Below the pieces are notes generated by a model. The model was given only the letters and a program-made list of their open reading frames with translations, was not told where the DNA came from and made no database searches. The position numbers were made by a program, and so were the translations under genes. Shown in pieces: positions 11,701 to 23,814 of a stretch of 64,000 nt of DNA; the first letter of the stretch is position 1, and each line of letters opens with the position of its first letter. Origin of the DNA: Tigriopus japonicus (lineage: Eukaryota > Arthropoda > Copepoda > Harpacticoida > Harpacticidae). The stretch is taken from NCBI GenBank assembly GCA_010645155.1, contig CM021312.1, positions 10,387,677 through 10,451,676 of the forward strand, in the 5' to 3' direction.

Positions 11701-12642
11701 CCTTCCTCTTTAAAATTCAGATCATTTCCAAGAAGGAACAAATATTTCTTCAAGGCATTCGGAAGTACCTCATCCAGCACGCTCGGATCCAAATTGGACC
11801 ACCTGAAAGTTGGACGTTCCTTTTCATTTTTGATTCATTATCTTTGTTACACCATATTTCTTACGGCTCTTCCTCAAGGACCTTCTTTAACCGCTTTTTG
11901 TCAATGCGGATATTGGGACAAACTGATATGGCAGGAAAATCCAAATGCCAAATGGGATAATTGGTATCAGCCACTGTGGTGTACGTTGGACTATCCAAAA
12001 ACTTGCCAAGGATGAGAGCAATAAAAAATCCCGAGAATATCAAACCTGTTATCACCATCAACGCCCATAGGATTCTAGACCAAAAATCGGAATTAGAACT
12101 ATCTAAAAGGCCAGAACAGTTATCAATTTCATCAATACCTCGTGATTGCAACCACAAACGAATATTTCTTTTATTTCATGTTATTTGTCAAAAAGAGGCT
12201 TAAAAAAGAGTCAGAAAAAAACAATTTTTTCCTAGCTCTCCCGCTAAGAGTCCTTTTAGAAAATAAGGCGTCCGTGATTCCGACTTTTTCCCTCTCCCTA
12301 AATTGGGCTAAAATCGAAAACAAAGCCCAAATAAAGGGTTTAAAAACGCGTATAGTTTAAAAAGTATGATCTGCCAAGTCTTTTTGAGTTTTTGCATTTT
12401 TGCAAGATCTGTCATTTTCTAATTACTAACATGTTATTACATTTTTATGAATCACCCGGTAAATTGGAATATTTCCAATAATAAGATTACCTTTCAAAAA
12501 CAGGCCTCTTTTCCTCGGCGATGTAAGTCAGACCATGAATAGAGGTGGCGTTAAAGTAATCTGAAACTTGTTTAGGAAGCTTTGAAATCTTTGAAACACG
12601 TCCATTTTCTTGGAAAGAGTGGGGATGGACCATGGAGCCCAT
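8777..12642 (-). CDS. DEG/ENaC (pickpocket/ASIC-type) sodium channel subunit
   Basis: Eight minus-strand exons join in phase: 12642-12491, 12098-11865, 11802-11640, 11580-11438, 11368-11110, 9617-9511, 9451-8937 and 8877-8777, giving 557 aa. This family forms trimeric amiloride-sensitive Na+ channels. The gating dipeptide HG is at residues 36-37 (SIHGL). TM1 follows in exon 2, then FPAISVCP after it. The cysteine-rich extracellular domain carries DLGYCCSFNS, IHNPYDFP, and CLLECQAHLIHQRCSCIPHYFP. TM2 in the last exon has GLFVGFSFLSGVELIY with the G-x-S selectivity filter (GFS). The length is normal and no break was found. The N-terminus is the least certain part; a further ATG lies at 12633. 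Intron 5 is long because of a foldback element carrying a hAT MITE. The precise pickpocket subclass is not assigned. Confidence 0.92.
9990..11060. mobile_element. Foldback element (29.7-kb family) split by a MITE, in channel intron 5
   Basis: The parts ~9990-10187 and ~10866-11060 resemble the two arms of the palindrome at 29655-30135. Shared landmarks include TTGCGTTCTTCT, AATCGTTTTGCTC, GCTCATTCATTCTATG and CAATGTATAAGTTTGAG. The arms are separated by an inserted hAT MITE that sits where the hairpin tip should be. Arm ends are approximate. Confidence 0.55.
10188..10865. mobile_element. hAT-type MITE, AGGCCTGGGAATTT family
   Basis: Inverted ends AGGCCTGGGAATTTCATGC and GCATTAAATTCCCAGGCCT match over ~19 bp with one mismatch. 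The flanks GTTACAAA and TTTATAAC agree at 5 of 8 positions, so the target duplication is worn or the border is off by a base. It lies inside a foldback element, near its centre of symmetry. Confidence 0.65.
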
Positions 12643-13752
12643 CAAAGTCAGGCATTTAAAGACACTAGCTTGGAGTAAAACTGCCAAGATACTGTATTAT
12701 TCATTGTTTATGGTTTCGCTTGAGCGGTGATTAGTAGTGAGGTTGCAGTTCTGCCGAATTCCGGTTACGGTTGTGCAGGTATATATTGGTGTTGAATTTT
12801 CTTTTTCTTTTTTTGAAACGCTAAACATTTCCCATAACCCAAATCTTTTATTGCCATTTTAATTCATATAATTTTTTTTGAAAGACTTTTGATATAAAGT
12901 AAGAGTCCTTTCGGTTCATCACTAGGATCGATAGCCTTTTAAACCAATATCATGCCGAGACTCATTCATCTTATTGCCTGGACCAATTTGTTTTTAAGCT
13001 CAGAGGACAATGCAACAAAAAATAGAATTAAGCTCTAAATTATACATGGTTCTTGCCACTTTCTCGATGATCGAATACAATGATGACTTGTTTCATGAAA
13101 CCTGATTTAAGACGAATTATTTTTTTGTCACAATTAAGAAGCTTGTGAAATTATTGAATTTGTTACTCTGTGTTTAGTTACTAGTTACCAAAAAGAACAG
13201 TTTAAAAGCTTGCTAACGTAGCAAGACCTGAGATGAGCAGTAATTATTATTGCAATTTCAAATGGCCAACTTTTAAATGACCAAGGCTGACAAATTAGGA
13301 AAATAAGGATTTAGAGACCGATGAATTTTGTCCCGAAAACTTTTTTGCTTACAAAGATGAAAATTATGCCACATGCTTGATGACAAGGTAATAACAGCAA
13401 ATTTCTTGCTCTTTTAGAGAAATACTCAGTTGGTTGAACCTTTCTTTCATAAAAAATGGCAAGTTGACTCATTGCTCGCAATTATTCTTACAGCCCAATT
13501 AATCAGTGATCAGAACCTTCTATTACGTATTATTTTAAAAGCTTATTCTTTTAATAATATAAAAAACATTTAAATCAAAACACAAATCTGTTACTGATCA
13601 TCACAACCAAGACATCCATCCACTTTTCTTGATAAATGAGCGGATATGGAATAAGGAATTAAGAGACACCAGAACCTTTTGGTCTAAAAAGTACCCTCCA
13701 GAATATGCGATGAAGTGTACTTTCACATGACAAAAATGCATCAAATGCCAAC
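12643..13752. other. Intergenic interval upstream of the channel gene
   Basis: AT-rich sequence that should contain the 5' leader and promoter of the DEG/ENaC gene. I see no further exon, repeat boundary or RNA gene. Confidence 0.35.
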
Positions 13753-13754
13753 TA

Positions 13755-14946
13755 CAGCACGTCCCGAAATTTTTTGTCACACTAGAAAGGTATTTTAATG
13801 CTATTAGGGTCTACACTATTGGGTGTACGCATCTTTGCCAGCCTTTGCATCAAGATTGGCCAAAGATTTTCAATTGGAGACAGGTCAGGTGAATTAGGTG
13901 GCCAAAGCCCAGGAAGGCTATTTTGGCACCACATTTGGGCTAGATGAGAGGTGTGGCTGGGCGCCCCATCCTGTTAAAAAAATGTTGATGGCATGTTGCA
14001 CACCATTCTGCATGTTAAAGGCGGACCTCTCCTGGCCTTTTTGGTGAAGGCAGCCAAACATGGCCAAGCAAGGATCTTCTCTACATAGTATTGGGCTGTC
14101 ACACACTCAGTTTTTCAATGAAGTAATGCTCAGACAGACCTTGAGCCGACATCATACCCCAAACCATGATGGGCTCTGGGTGCTTCAAATTTTATTGGAT
14201 GGGAACTTGGGCGCTAGAATGCGCCCAGACTCGATCAATTTGGGCATTAGTTGGTTGAAACAATTGAATGGGACACTCATCTGAGAAGCACACCCGCCTC
14301 CAGTCAGCACCAGTCCATCTTTTCTGCTCCTTGCAGAATTTGAGCCTTGCCAGCCATTGAGCATTGGTGCTTTTTGCTTTTTTGGTCTTCAACAAGATTT
14401 AAAGCCAAAATTATCCTTCATGTAATGGTGCACAAATGATTTGGATGGTTTGTGACCACTTGTAGTAAGTTTTGCCGCCAAATTCGCTGTGGAACGGTAT
14501 ATCTTGCCCACTGACTTGGAGATGACAATTTTGGACATGCAGGTAAGGCCAGAAGGCCATCCTGTCCTTGGATAGTCATTAAGGCTCCCCCCTCTTCTCA
14601 CGTTTTTCTTATCACAAAAAACGGTGTTGGGGGACACCTTGAGAGTCTTGGGTATGGTTCTAATGGACTTTCCAGCCTCAAGTATGCCCAACCCACGTCC
14701 CCGAAGCTCCCATCGTCCAAATGACTGATGTCTGTACATTGTAATTTCCAAAAATATTGATGGTTTTTCAAATGCGTCCTAATAATATTTGTTTTTGTGT
14801 CAGAGTATGTTAAGCATGTCTTACAAAACTTGGTGTGTTGGCGCAACATTATTCTGGTAAACGAAACAGTGTTAACTTGTCCTCTTCGCACAGTGTGACC
14901 ATATCTGATCGGAAATAGGTGTACCTTAAACTTTCGGGACATACTG
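13755..14946 (-). mobile_element. Decayed Tc1-like transposon
   Basis: The element runs between TA dinucleotides (13753-13754 and 14947-14948). Inverted ends are CAGCACGTCCCGAAA and TTTCGGGACATACTG, similar over ~15 bp. Minus-strand fragments of a Tc1-type transposase are recognisable in order but in different frames. They include a paired-like helix-turn-helix region (GRGLGILEAGKSIRTIPKTLKVS, near 14700-14600), a catalytic-type CFSDE (near 14285), and SPDLSPIENLWP (near 13880). Several frameshifts and stops separate them, so it cannot encode a working enzyme. The family differs from the two later Tc1 copies in this window. Confidence 0.85.
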
Positions 14947-14948
14947 TA

Positions 14949-16338
14949 GTTTTGATCCTGTTTCTGTTCTGAAGAATAATTTCATTACGGCGGTGAAAAA
15001 TTACATAAACAATCTACCTGATTAGTATTAACTATTTTTTGTAATGGCGGGTTACTTCCACCATAGTCTATTATTGTCATTTAAAACAAAAAAAGCCAGC
15101 TCGGCTTATTAGAATATATCCTCCTCCTCTGTTTGCTTGGCTTGTTATCATTTTTGCTTGTTATGGACATTCTGGTTGTAAAAGCCCGCAATTGAAAATA
15201 AATATGGAAAGCTTAACCCATATTCTTACTTTCTCTAAGAAGAAGTGTTCCGCTTTGCTTAAATACTGAAAACACGTAGAGGAAAGACCTATGCTGATAT
15301 TCTATTGATGTGCGCCATATTTGCACTTCAGAAGAAATGATCTTTAATACTGGCTGTCATGGAAGAAAGGACGAGATTAGTGTCAGTATTAAAATACTTT
15401 GTTTAAGTTATCTCCTACAATGGATTGTTTGCTTAATTTGCATTTAAGGAACAGCAAACAGTTGCGGAGACAAGTATATAAATAAAAGTGGAAGTAATAA
15501 ATAAATTGCCCATTATAAAACGCAAACCTTAGTGTTAAAGTGTAGTTTTTTCGATTATCGCCCAAATATTGGGAAGTGCAAGAATACTAATTTCATTTAG
15601 ATTCCTTTTGAAATACATGTGACATATATGTCATATGTGACCAAAATATCGAAATGCAGCCATTTTTATAATATTTAAAACATTTCTTTCTTCGCGTAAA
15701 CCTTGGAAAAATTTAATCAAGAACAAAAATAGCACTTCAGGTGTTGAGACTACAGATATCGTTAATATTGGGACACTAATATTTGTTTTTATCTTCCATG
15801 AATATTTCCAGACATAAACATACATTTTGTACCTCACTGACATGACCTTCAGTCGCCTTATAGCACATTACATAACTTTGTGTTTTCCTTACGTATGAAG
15901 TACATGCTTTTAGCAGGTTAGAGTTCGTAGCCCTTCAATCTTATTTGTTGTATAAAACCATTGACGCGATAATTCTTTATTAGTACTCAAAACACTAACA
16001 ATGAAGGTTGTTTGGTTGTAATTTAGGATAATCTGACACGTTACTTAAAACATTATGTCAAGTTTGCAGAGAAATTCCCAAACACTGACATGTGTTTAAT
16101 CAACCAAGTGGAACAACTTTGATTTACCACTTTTATTACACAGATCTAGATAAAAAGTTATATTTCTAAAAACTTTGTCTTTCTAGTTGTGAGTGCATCC
16201 ATTTTTACTCAGTGCTTGTCTCTAGCATTTCAAAAATGTTGATAAGTTTTCTAAACCTAGATACCTAAATCAATACCAAAAGCCAAAAGTTGCACTCAAA
16301 ACACATCAGAAGTCTGAAGAAATACGGATGATAATGAT
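14949..16338. other. Intergenic interval, nothing recognised
   Basis: AT-rich, with only short chance ORFs. No repeat boundary or gene seen. Confidence 0.3.
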
Positions 16339-16777
16339 TAGGGACGGGCAAAAAGTGCAAATCAAAAGAACCTTTTGGTTGTCAAAAGTTGCAAAAAATC
16401 AGCCCAAAATCGTAAAATAAAATGCAGAAAAAGGTCAAAAGCGCAAATAAAAACCAATTAGAGCAAATAAAATTTCAAAAAAATCGCAGAAAAAACTGAA
16501 ATTTCTAAAACAAAAAGCTTCAGATACTCTCTTGTCATCTGCTTGTCATTTTTCAATCTTGAAGAGCATAATTTAGATATTGAAGTAGTATTAATCAATA
16601 CTATGCTAGCCTATGCTGGGAGCCTTGAAGATTTTCAAAATATGTTTAACATTTGTTGTTCAAAATGGGCTTTTTTGTTTTCATTAGGCTTAATGAGAAA
16701 GGTAAACAAACTGCAAAGAAGGAATTTCTGATCGTGTTGGGATGGAATCAAAGCTGCATATAAAAGTACCCTACAAA

Positions 16778-17643
16778 CAGAGTTGGGTCAATTACTTGAA
16801 AAATGTAATTAATTACAATTACATTTACTTTGACGAAAAATGTAATTAATTACAATTACATTTACTTTGTCGAAAACTGTAATTAATTACAATTACAATT
16901 ACATCATCTGAAAATGTAATTGACTTCAATTACAATTACATGTCAATTACATGACAATTACATGTCAATTACAATCCTTCCGTCTCTTTCACCCTTTTGC
17001 CTTTTCAAAAGGATGAAAAATTAACAGATCAGCCATTTTTAAATGGCGATGCACCAACTGGCAACTTATAATGCCTGAAAGGTTGACATGAAAGAGTAAT
17101 TTAAAAAAACCAAAAGTTTATGAACGGGCTTAAATATCAGAACAACTATGCCATGAACCACAAGGCATATTTTTCTTTTCCAGAATATAACACGAACTCT
17201 ATTCACATATATCAAGTATGACGATGTTTTAAAACTTTATTTTTCCACCTCATTTGTCTGCCCTTAGTTATGAAAAGCCCTACCTCCTGACACCAAAATC
17301 ATGGTCAAAAGCTATTTTAGTTTAAAAGCATTTAGACATCATAGCTAGGGTATGTATTGTAACAAAAGCTACCTGTTAGTGGCATCACATTGACCGCAAA
17401 TTGATTTCAAAATAATTGTTTTGCAAGTGAAAACTCAAAGTATTAATTGATACTATGGTTAATTTGAAGAATTAAGAGTTTGAAAAGTAATTGGTAATTT
17501 ATAATTGAAAATTCGTCAATTACATAGCCAAAAAGGTAATTAATTACAATTACTTGGCCCAAAAATGTAATAATAACAATTACATGTAATTGTAATTGAA
17601 ATTACGTAATTGTAATTGCAATTACAATTACTCCCCAATCCTG
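16778..17643. mobile_element. hAT-type element of the TAATTAC family, nested
   Basis: Ends CAGAGTTGGG and CCCCAATCCTG (inverted, imperfect), flanks CCTACAAA and TTAACAAA (5 of 8). Both subterminal parts consist of dozens of overlapping TAATTACAATTAC units. A second member is at 53522-54009. Confidence 0.6.
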
Positions 17644-17852
17644 TTAACAAATAGGGAACATGTATTGACTTATATTAAAGTACTAAACTAAAAGTAATTG
17701 AAATAGGAAAAGTATTGTTGTTGACAAACTATTTTTGTTTTCAGTTGCATTAATTGTGCTCTAAAAATACTAGAAGGCCAAGATTCAGTGAGATTTACAC
17801 CATTCTTGTGTCTTGTTTGAGTAATTCAGATTGTGTGAACTTTGGTGATGAG

Positions 17853-18471
17853 TAGAGCGGCCGAAAATATTTAATTTAGAAAGCTAGATATTTAGATAAT
17901 ATTTAAGGAAAAATTATCAAAATATTTAAAAAAATATTTAAATTTGTGAGGAGTTTGGAGCAATAAATTTTATTTTTGAAATTTTTGATTAAAAATCCAA
18001 ATATTTGATGAAAAATTGGTAATGGCAGAAATATTAGTAAACAAATCTTCAGTGCTAAAAAATCATACCTTCTTGGCAGTCCTTATTTATACCCTACATT
18101 TCATTAATACATTTTACTGCCTAAGGTTTCGTTGAATATTCATACTAGAGTTTCCGTATTTTTTTCCTGTTCGAGTTACGGTTTTCTATTTGAGATTAAA
18201 ATCCATTAATGTAATTTTGAGGCCAAGTAGACCAAGTATTTATTTCCCACGCATATTTTCCATTTTAGTTTGCCTATTCCCATCAAAAAGAGTCATAAAA
18301 GTTTGAAAAAATGGAAAATTTTGACCATATAGTTTTTGGAAAGGTCATATTTTATGTCAATATTTCAAAAGATTTGCTGAAATTGTGCAGATTCTTGGAA
18401 TATTTCAATGAAAAAACGGGAATTTTCCTTTAATTTTAGAAGAAAAAGCCCAAATATTTTCGGTCGCTCTA
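17853..18471. mobile_element. hAT-type MITE, TAGAGCGRCCGAAAATATTT family, nested
   Basis: The 20-bp inverted ends differ at one position (TAGAGCGGCCG... against TAGAGCGACCG...). They are flanked by GTGATGAG (17845-17852) and GTGATGTG (18472-18479), 7 of 8 identical. The interior repeats AAATATTT units at both sides. Confidence 0.82.
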
Positions 18472-18679
18472 GTGATGTGTGTTCAATCAGATTTAGTTTT
18501 CAAATTTGAAAAAAAAATCTTCAAAAAGTAAATATTTTCAAAGAAGAAACTCTCAAAAATTTGTTCAGTTTAGGCCGAATTGGTAAAAAAAATCGTGCAA
18601 ATAAAGGCGAAAAGTGTAAAAAGGCAAATACATGTGTTTATGTTAACAAAAATCTTTTTACACTTTTTGCCCTTCCCTA

Positions 18680-19136
18680 ACGATGATGTTTAAGGAGTTT
18701 CAATGTAAACATAAGGGAGCCAATTTGTCTAAATATCTAATTAATACTCAAATTTTGGATCAAAAGGCTTTGATGGCGCCCTAGGACTATGTATAGTGCA
18801 TATTTTGCCATGTTTTAGAACAGCACTATTATGAACACTATTTGGGACCTTCTAGGATGCCGTCAGTACTATTTGAACATTTTGACGGCACTATTCCCTT
18901 CAGCTATCTGGCCACACTGTTTCCTGAGTCAAAAATAGGTATTTGGAATTTGGGAATTTCCCTGGAAACATGCAATGATTTTTTCAATACCGTGCTGAAA
19001 CAACTTATTCCAAACAACAAAAGTATTCCCAAAAATGTACACTATACCTTAAATACTGGCTTCTTATGCTGCTTTTTTCGGTCTTGTTTAAATTTTGAAG
19101 GTACATGAATAACTGACCAACAGGCAATATTTAAGA
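18680..19136. other. Intergenic interval, nothing recognised
   Basis: The sequence between the nested hAT element and the 3' end of the GNAT gene holds no recognisable feature. Confidence 0.3.
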
Positions 19137-19162
19137 TTTATTTAGCACGGTTTCTTACGTTT

Positions 19163-22100
19163 TTAATCGAATTTAAGAAAAAAATTGACTAAGGCTCTGG
19201 ACTTCACATTGACAAATGGTCTCTTTCCATCCACTTCGATTTCATCCCAAGCCACTTCCTTTAGAACTGTCATACCCATCTTCCGAAAAATGTGAATTGA
19301 TGCATCATTTGTGGCTACCACTTGAGCCCCATCACAACCCACTTTCTTGGCAACCTGAAAAACCATCGAAAATATACCTGTACGTTGCAAATCTCACATT
19401 CACTTCCCATTCCCAAATAGGATAATATTCAGAATAATAGAGAAACTGAGCATTAGAATTTAACGACACCTTTTCAAAAGCTAATGAAAGAATATGGTCC
19501 CTTTGGAAAATGAATCCTGTCATTTTTAAACGTAATGTTGTTCCTTTTTTCAGCTAGAAAACTCTTGATTTAGGTTATAGGTCATAAGTGTTCCTTTTAT
19601 ACTAAGCTGAATATCCTCTGCATCGATGAGGTTGAAAAGTTTTGGTTATTAGGTTGCAATTTTTTGTTGTTCCCACTATTTCTTCTCCTTTTTCCACCAC
19701 AGATTCACACTTGTTTTAAGCATGTTTGATTTGTCTCGATTAATTAACATAAGGTCGGTTGTTGAGGTAGTTTTGAAGTATAGTAGAAGCATATCTAGAA
19801 GCATAGATGAAACACAAAAGAAGCATTTGAGATGGAGTAGAAATAGCCATGCTCGATCAAGTTTTACAACACAAGATGCGTTTGTCAATCGCAGCTTATG
19901 TAGAGCAACTTAGGTAGTGAGCATGGTTATTTCTACACCGCCTCATATGCTTCCTTTAAGCTTCGAGATATGCTTCTACTATACTTCAAAACTACCTCAA
20001 CAACCGACCTATAATCAATAAGATTCAATTTCTCTCAAAAAAGAAACATTGCCAATGAACAACATGAGATATTTTGAGATATATTAAGAAATTTCACAAA
20101 CGACAAAAGGCTGAATTTAAAGCAGATTCATATTAGAACATACCAAACGAGCGTCAAATATGTATGTACTCGCGACAGTTGCTGTGCGAAAGAAGAAGCA
20201 GGCGGGGCGGGTACATTTACTCTTTGAAGAATAATCTGACTTGACTTTGACATACTTTAAAATCCGTTACCCGTTCTCTCTTAGCATACAGCTTATCAAC
20301 ACCAAAAAGGTTTAAAATACCATTGCATCTCACCTTTAAGGACTGAGCTAAAAGTTGCTGTGCCAAGCCCCTTCCACCCCAATTAGGATGAGTGGTCAGG
20401 GTGTACATGTAATAAACTCGATCCAGATTCTGAAAGTCATGAAAATGGTCCCAATCCTTTATGTACTTGGCAAAAGTGAATAAGATAATTGCCACTATCT
20501 CGGAGTGTGTAGACCGAAACTTCTCCAATGAAGGCTCGTTCCAATCGGTATTTTCCCTAAAAAGAAATGAGTTAGAGCATTGCGTAATTCCAAGGATAAA
20601 AGTTTAGATATGTTTACTTCTCTTTCACTCCCGCGATTCTGGTTCCAACAAGTTGACCTGTTGCCACATCTGTTGCCATGACACTCACGTTTTGACGGAT
20701 TATTTTCATGAAACGTTTTAAGTTTTCAGAGTTGTGGCAATAACCCTGACCTCCAAGAGCCACATTCATGGGTTCACCTGAAAAACAAGATTTATGTCTT
20801 ATTACTAGGGGTGCAGATTTCTGGCAAATAAAACATGCCTTTTAGGCCCAAAAAATGGGAAATAAAAACCTCCAAAATGGCAAATAAAATGGCAAAAAAC
20901 CAAAGAATTGGTATAAAAATGGCAAATAGACAAGAAAAATTACCGAAATATTCCAAAACTAGCCATTAAATTCGGAAAATGAGCATGATATTTTACCAAC
21001 AATAAAATAGAATGCAAGTGTATGAGGAAATAATAGAAAATATTTTGATTCTGTTGAATTATAAATAAAAAAATCCTGAAAAAACTATTTTGGTCAAACA
21101 ATTCTTTTGCCTATTTTTTGCCAAAAAAAAAAGTTTTCTTTGATGTAGCCAAAAAACGACAAATTTTGCATTCAATTGCTCAAAACCCAACCAATTTTGT
21201 ATACTATTTGCCCAAAAATGGCAAATGAATACAAAAATGGCAAATAAACTTTAAAAGCTAGCAAATAGCAAATAAGCATGTTTTTGGGCATAAAATCTTA
21301 TTTGCCTGAAATCTGCACCCCTACTTATCACAATATTTTGCAAAATTTGTAATCATGGAAACATTTAGGGAAACAAAAAATGCTTGACGTTTGGTGAAGA
21401 CTAATATTCAAGTAAATTTTATTACTGTTCATGGCTTTCATGTTCTGAGTTCACCCAAAACAGGGTTGCAGTCGATTAGTTCTACTAATCATGGTCATTT
21501 TGTTCTAAATCAGTAATTTCTTAAGAGTGGCTATTTTTAACAGAAAAACAGCTTTTCAAAGGTGGCTTCCATAATTGTGTAGCTCCTCTCCTCTTTTCTC
21601 CACGCAGTTCTTATGACTTTTCATCATTCTTTAACTTATAGTGTCTGTCTATTTATAAAAATAATCTTTGGGTATGAATTAATTTTAAGGAGTTGATCTC
21701 AAAAAACTTTCCCAAAAAAGGAGAATCATTCCTTGTCCAAAATGGTATCAAAAGCAAATAAACATGAAAGTACTAGAAAAAAGAAATTTATTTTAATTTG
21801 CTATAAAACCAAGTTTAATGCAATCAGAAATATGTTTAGCTGGAAGAAACTAGATTATGCAAGGTGGTCAGATTCGTTCCCGTTTATTTTGAAAGAAACA
21901 GAGTATCATACATTAAAAACATATGATAAATTAAAATGCAAATAGAAATGTTTTGCATCAAAATCCCAATCTTATTAATGTTTATTGGCGCAAGTACAAC
22001 AACGGTAGCTTAAAGCACTCTAAATGAAAACGGGAAACTAAAATATACCCTTAACCTGTAAAAGCGACGACTTTAAACATGATTTTTTTTTTTTAAATGC

Positions 22101-22448
22101 CATTGTTATGAAAAAAGCATTAAACCACCCACATAACAATAATAAGAAAACATTTTTCAATCCTCAAAATAGTTTTCATGGCCCTTTTTTACAATTAAAG
22201 TCTCAATTTCGTTTAAGACCATCAAGACACGTATAAAACTGTATAACATGGTGAAAGAAACTAGGTATACATGCACGTAAAAATAGGAATATTTAAATGC
22301 ACAATAAACCCGGAATAAAAGTCTTACGAGGCAAAAAGTATGTGGAATAGAAGTGAAAGCACCGTAGATATTCTTCTTCAGTTTGAGGTATTGTATACTT
22401 TATCCCATTCACAACCTCGCAATGATTCAAAACTGTCTGGAATTCCAT
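19163..22448 (-). CDS. GNAT-family N-acetyltransferase, arylalkylamine (dopamine) NAT-like
   Basis: Four minus-strand exons join in phase: 22448-22328, 20777-20618, 20556-20334 and 19354-19163, giving 231 aa, the usual size for insect-type arylalkylamine N-acetyltransferases. Such enzymes move acetyl from acetyl-CoA to amines such as dopamine or octopamine in the cytosol. The REPMNVALG stretch at ~41-49 is typical of the group. Motif A is YTLTTHPNWGGRGLAQQLL (residues 145-163), where WGGRGLA is the acetyl-CoA pyrophosphate loop. VVATNDASIHIFRKMGM near the C-terminus is motif B. A poly(A) signal lies at 19142-19137 on the minus strand, 20 bp past the stop. Introns 1 and 3 carry MITEs. The substrate is inferred from family only. 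Confidence 0.88.
19752..20010. mobile_element. 259-bp palindromic MITE in intron 3 of the GNAT gene
   Basis: Perfect inverted ends of about 45 bp start AGGTCGGTTGTTGAGGTAG at 19752 and close with its inverse at 20010. The symmetry continues imperfectly inward (GTAGAAATAGCCATGCTC against GAGCATGGTTATTTCTAC), so almost the whole element can fold into one hairpin. ATA on both sides may be a 3-bp target duplication. No coding potential. The superfamily is not clear. Confidence 0.8.
20806..21323. mobile_element. hAT-type MITE, TAGGGGTGCAGATTTC family
   Basis: Inverted ends TAGGGGTGCAGATTTCTGGC and GCCTGAAATCTGCACCCCTA, with one mismatch. Flanks CTTATTAC (20798-20805) and CTTATCAC (21324-21331) are 7 of 8 identical. 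The interior is built of GGCAAATAAA and ATGGCAAATA repeats, direct on the left and mixed on the right. It lies in intron 1 of the GNAT gene. Confidence 0.85.
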
Positions 22449-23814
22449 GACTAAGTTGTTAGTTTTCGGAGGAATCGATCTCAACTTTTCACGTCTCGAT
22501 CTTAAGTGAACTCCTAACCCAAACGAGACCTCTCATAATCCTAGAGAATCTGAAGTTCTCTAATGAGAGACAAGGTCGAATTCCCAACAAGTGTTCAAAG
22601 ATGCAAAGCCAATTAGTTTCCTCCACTTTGGATATTTTGGTGTCATTGTTTTCATGCAAAGATAACAAGGGATCGCTTTCTTTATTTCAGAAAGAGTCTT
22701 GACGATGAAGAAGAGTTTTATTTTAGACTTTTATTTCTGTCGGTATTGGTTGAAACATGAAACTAAGCATTTTATTAAATCGTACTTTGAATTGCTTGAA
22801 AACAAGCCAGCAATTTCAGCGTCGCTTGTCAACAAGGCATGCAACGAAAGCGAGATTTTAAGACTTTTGACCTCATACATAATCGTTGATAGCATTTGAC
22901 ATGCGTATAACGTCAACAAATGCATAAAAATAGCACCAAAAGAAGTTGTTGTACAAAAAACGGTCAATGTTTTTACACAGAAGGATTGATTCGGGTTTCT
23001 TTTGGAAGAAAATCAACTATTTATGTACCTATTCTTAAGTAACTTGATTTCTCTGAAAACTGATCAATTTTACATACTTTGGACTAATAGATGGGTGCAC
23101 TTGTACTTAAAGTGTTCTTCTCCAACAAAATATTGCATTTTTATTAACAGTATTTGAAGTATCAAACATATGTACTTTGATGTGATTACAGCGTTTTTAA
23201 TAAAAAAAATAGTCGGAAGTAGCAATAGAATATGTTGCAATGGCTGTTCTATCCATTAAATGCAATTGAACCTATCTACAGTTTGACACATAAATATTTG
23301 CTTGTTGGCAATCATCACAGAATTGATTTTATTTGGGCTCTTTTTTGGTAAAAGTTGATGTGTCCATGATTTGAGAAGTGCCCAAAGGACAATAAACAAT
23401 AGCCCCTTTATGCTTGGTTTTTGTGGATCCAAATTACGATGATGGTTCAATGTTATGCACAGTAAGCTGGTTGACCTTGTTTGGAGGTGATTTGACAGAC
23501 ATTTGCGTTGCTTCATTAAGTTGATTTGTTCCTTTACTAATTTGTACACGAGAGAATGTACTGACAGGGCAGTAATGGGAAGGCTTTTGGGTTGGACATT
23601 GGCGTGATTGTTCGTGCACCTCTTCTACTATCCTTTTATTCGTCCTCCATCTTAATTTTACCATACAACCGTATCATATGACCCTTTTTGCACCATAAAT
23701 GAACTCGTTTAATTGAATCATTCAATCATGGGTCTCATTCCAACACCATATCTGTTGAAACCCTATTAGTAAAAAGATTCTGTTTTTTCTAATTTAGTCC
23801 GTAATTGACTCATG
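22449..23814. other. Intergenic interval upstream of the GNAT gene
   Basis: Contains the probable GNAT promoter. Two overlapping minus-strand ORFs at 23256-23664 read without a known motif, and I treat them as chance or decayed repeat. Confidence 0.3.

Larger units (their letters stand above)
16339..18679. mobile_element. hAT-type element (TAGGGA-GGGCAAAAAGTG family) containing nested elements
   Basis: The left end TAGGGACGGGCAAAAAGTGC and right end CACTTTTTGCCCTTCCCTA are inverted copies. Flanks ATAATGAT and ACGATGAT agree at 6 of 8. Its left ~300 bp and right ~200 bp match the compact copy at 30222-30704, including the AATCTTGAAGAG...TATGCTAGCCTA stretch. The additional ~1.8 kb in the middle contains two further hAT-type elements listed separately. 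Confidence 0.75.
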
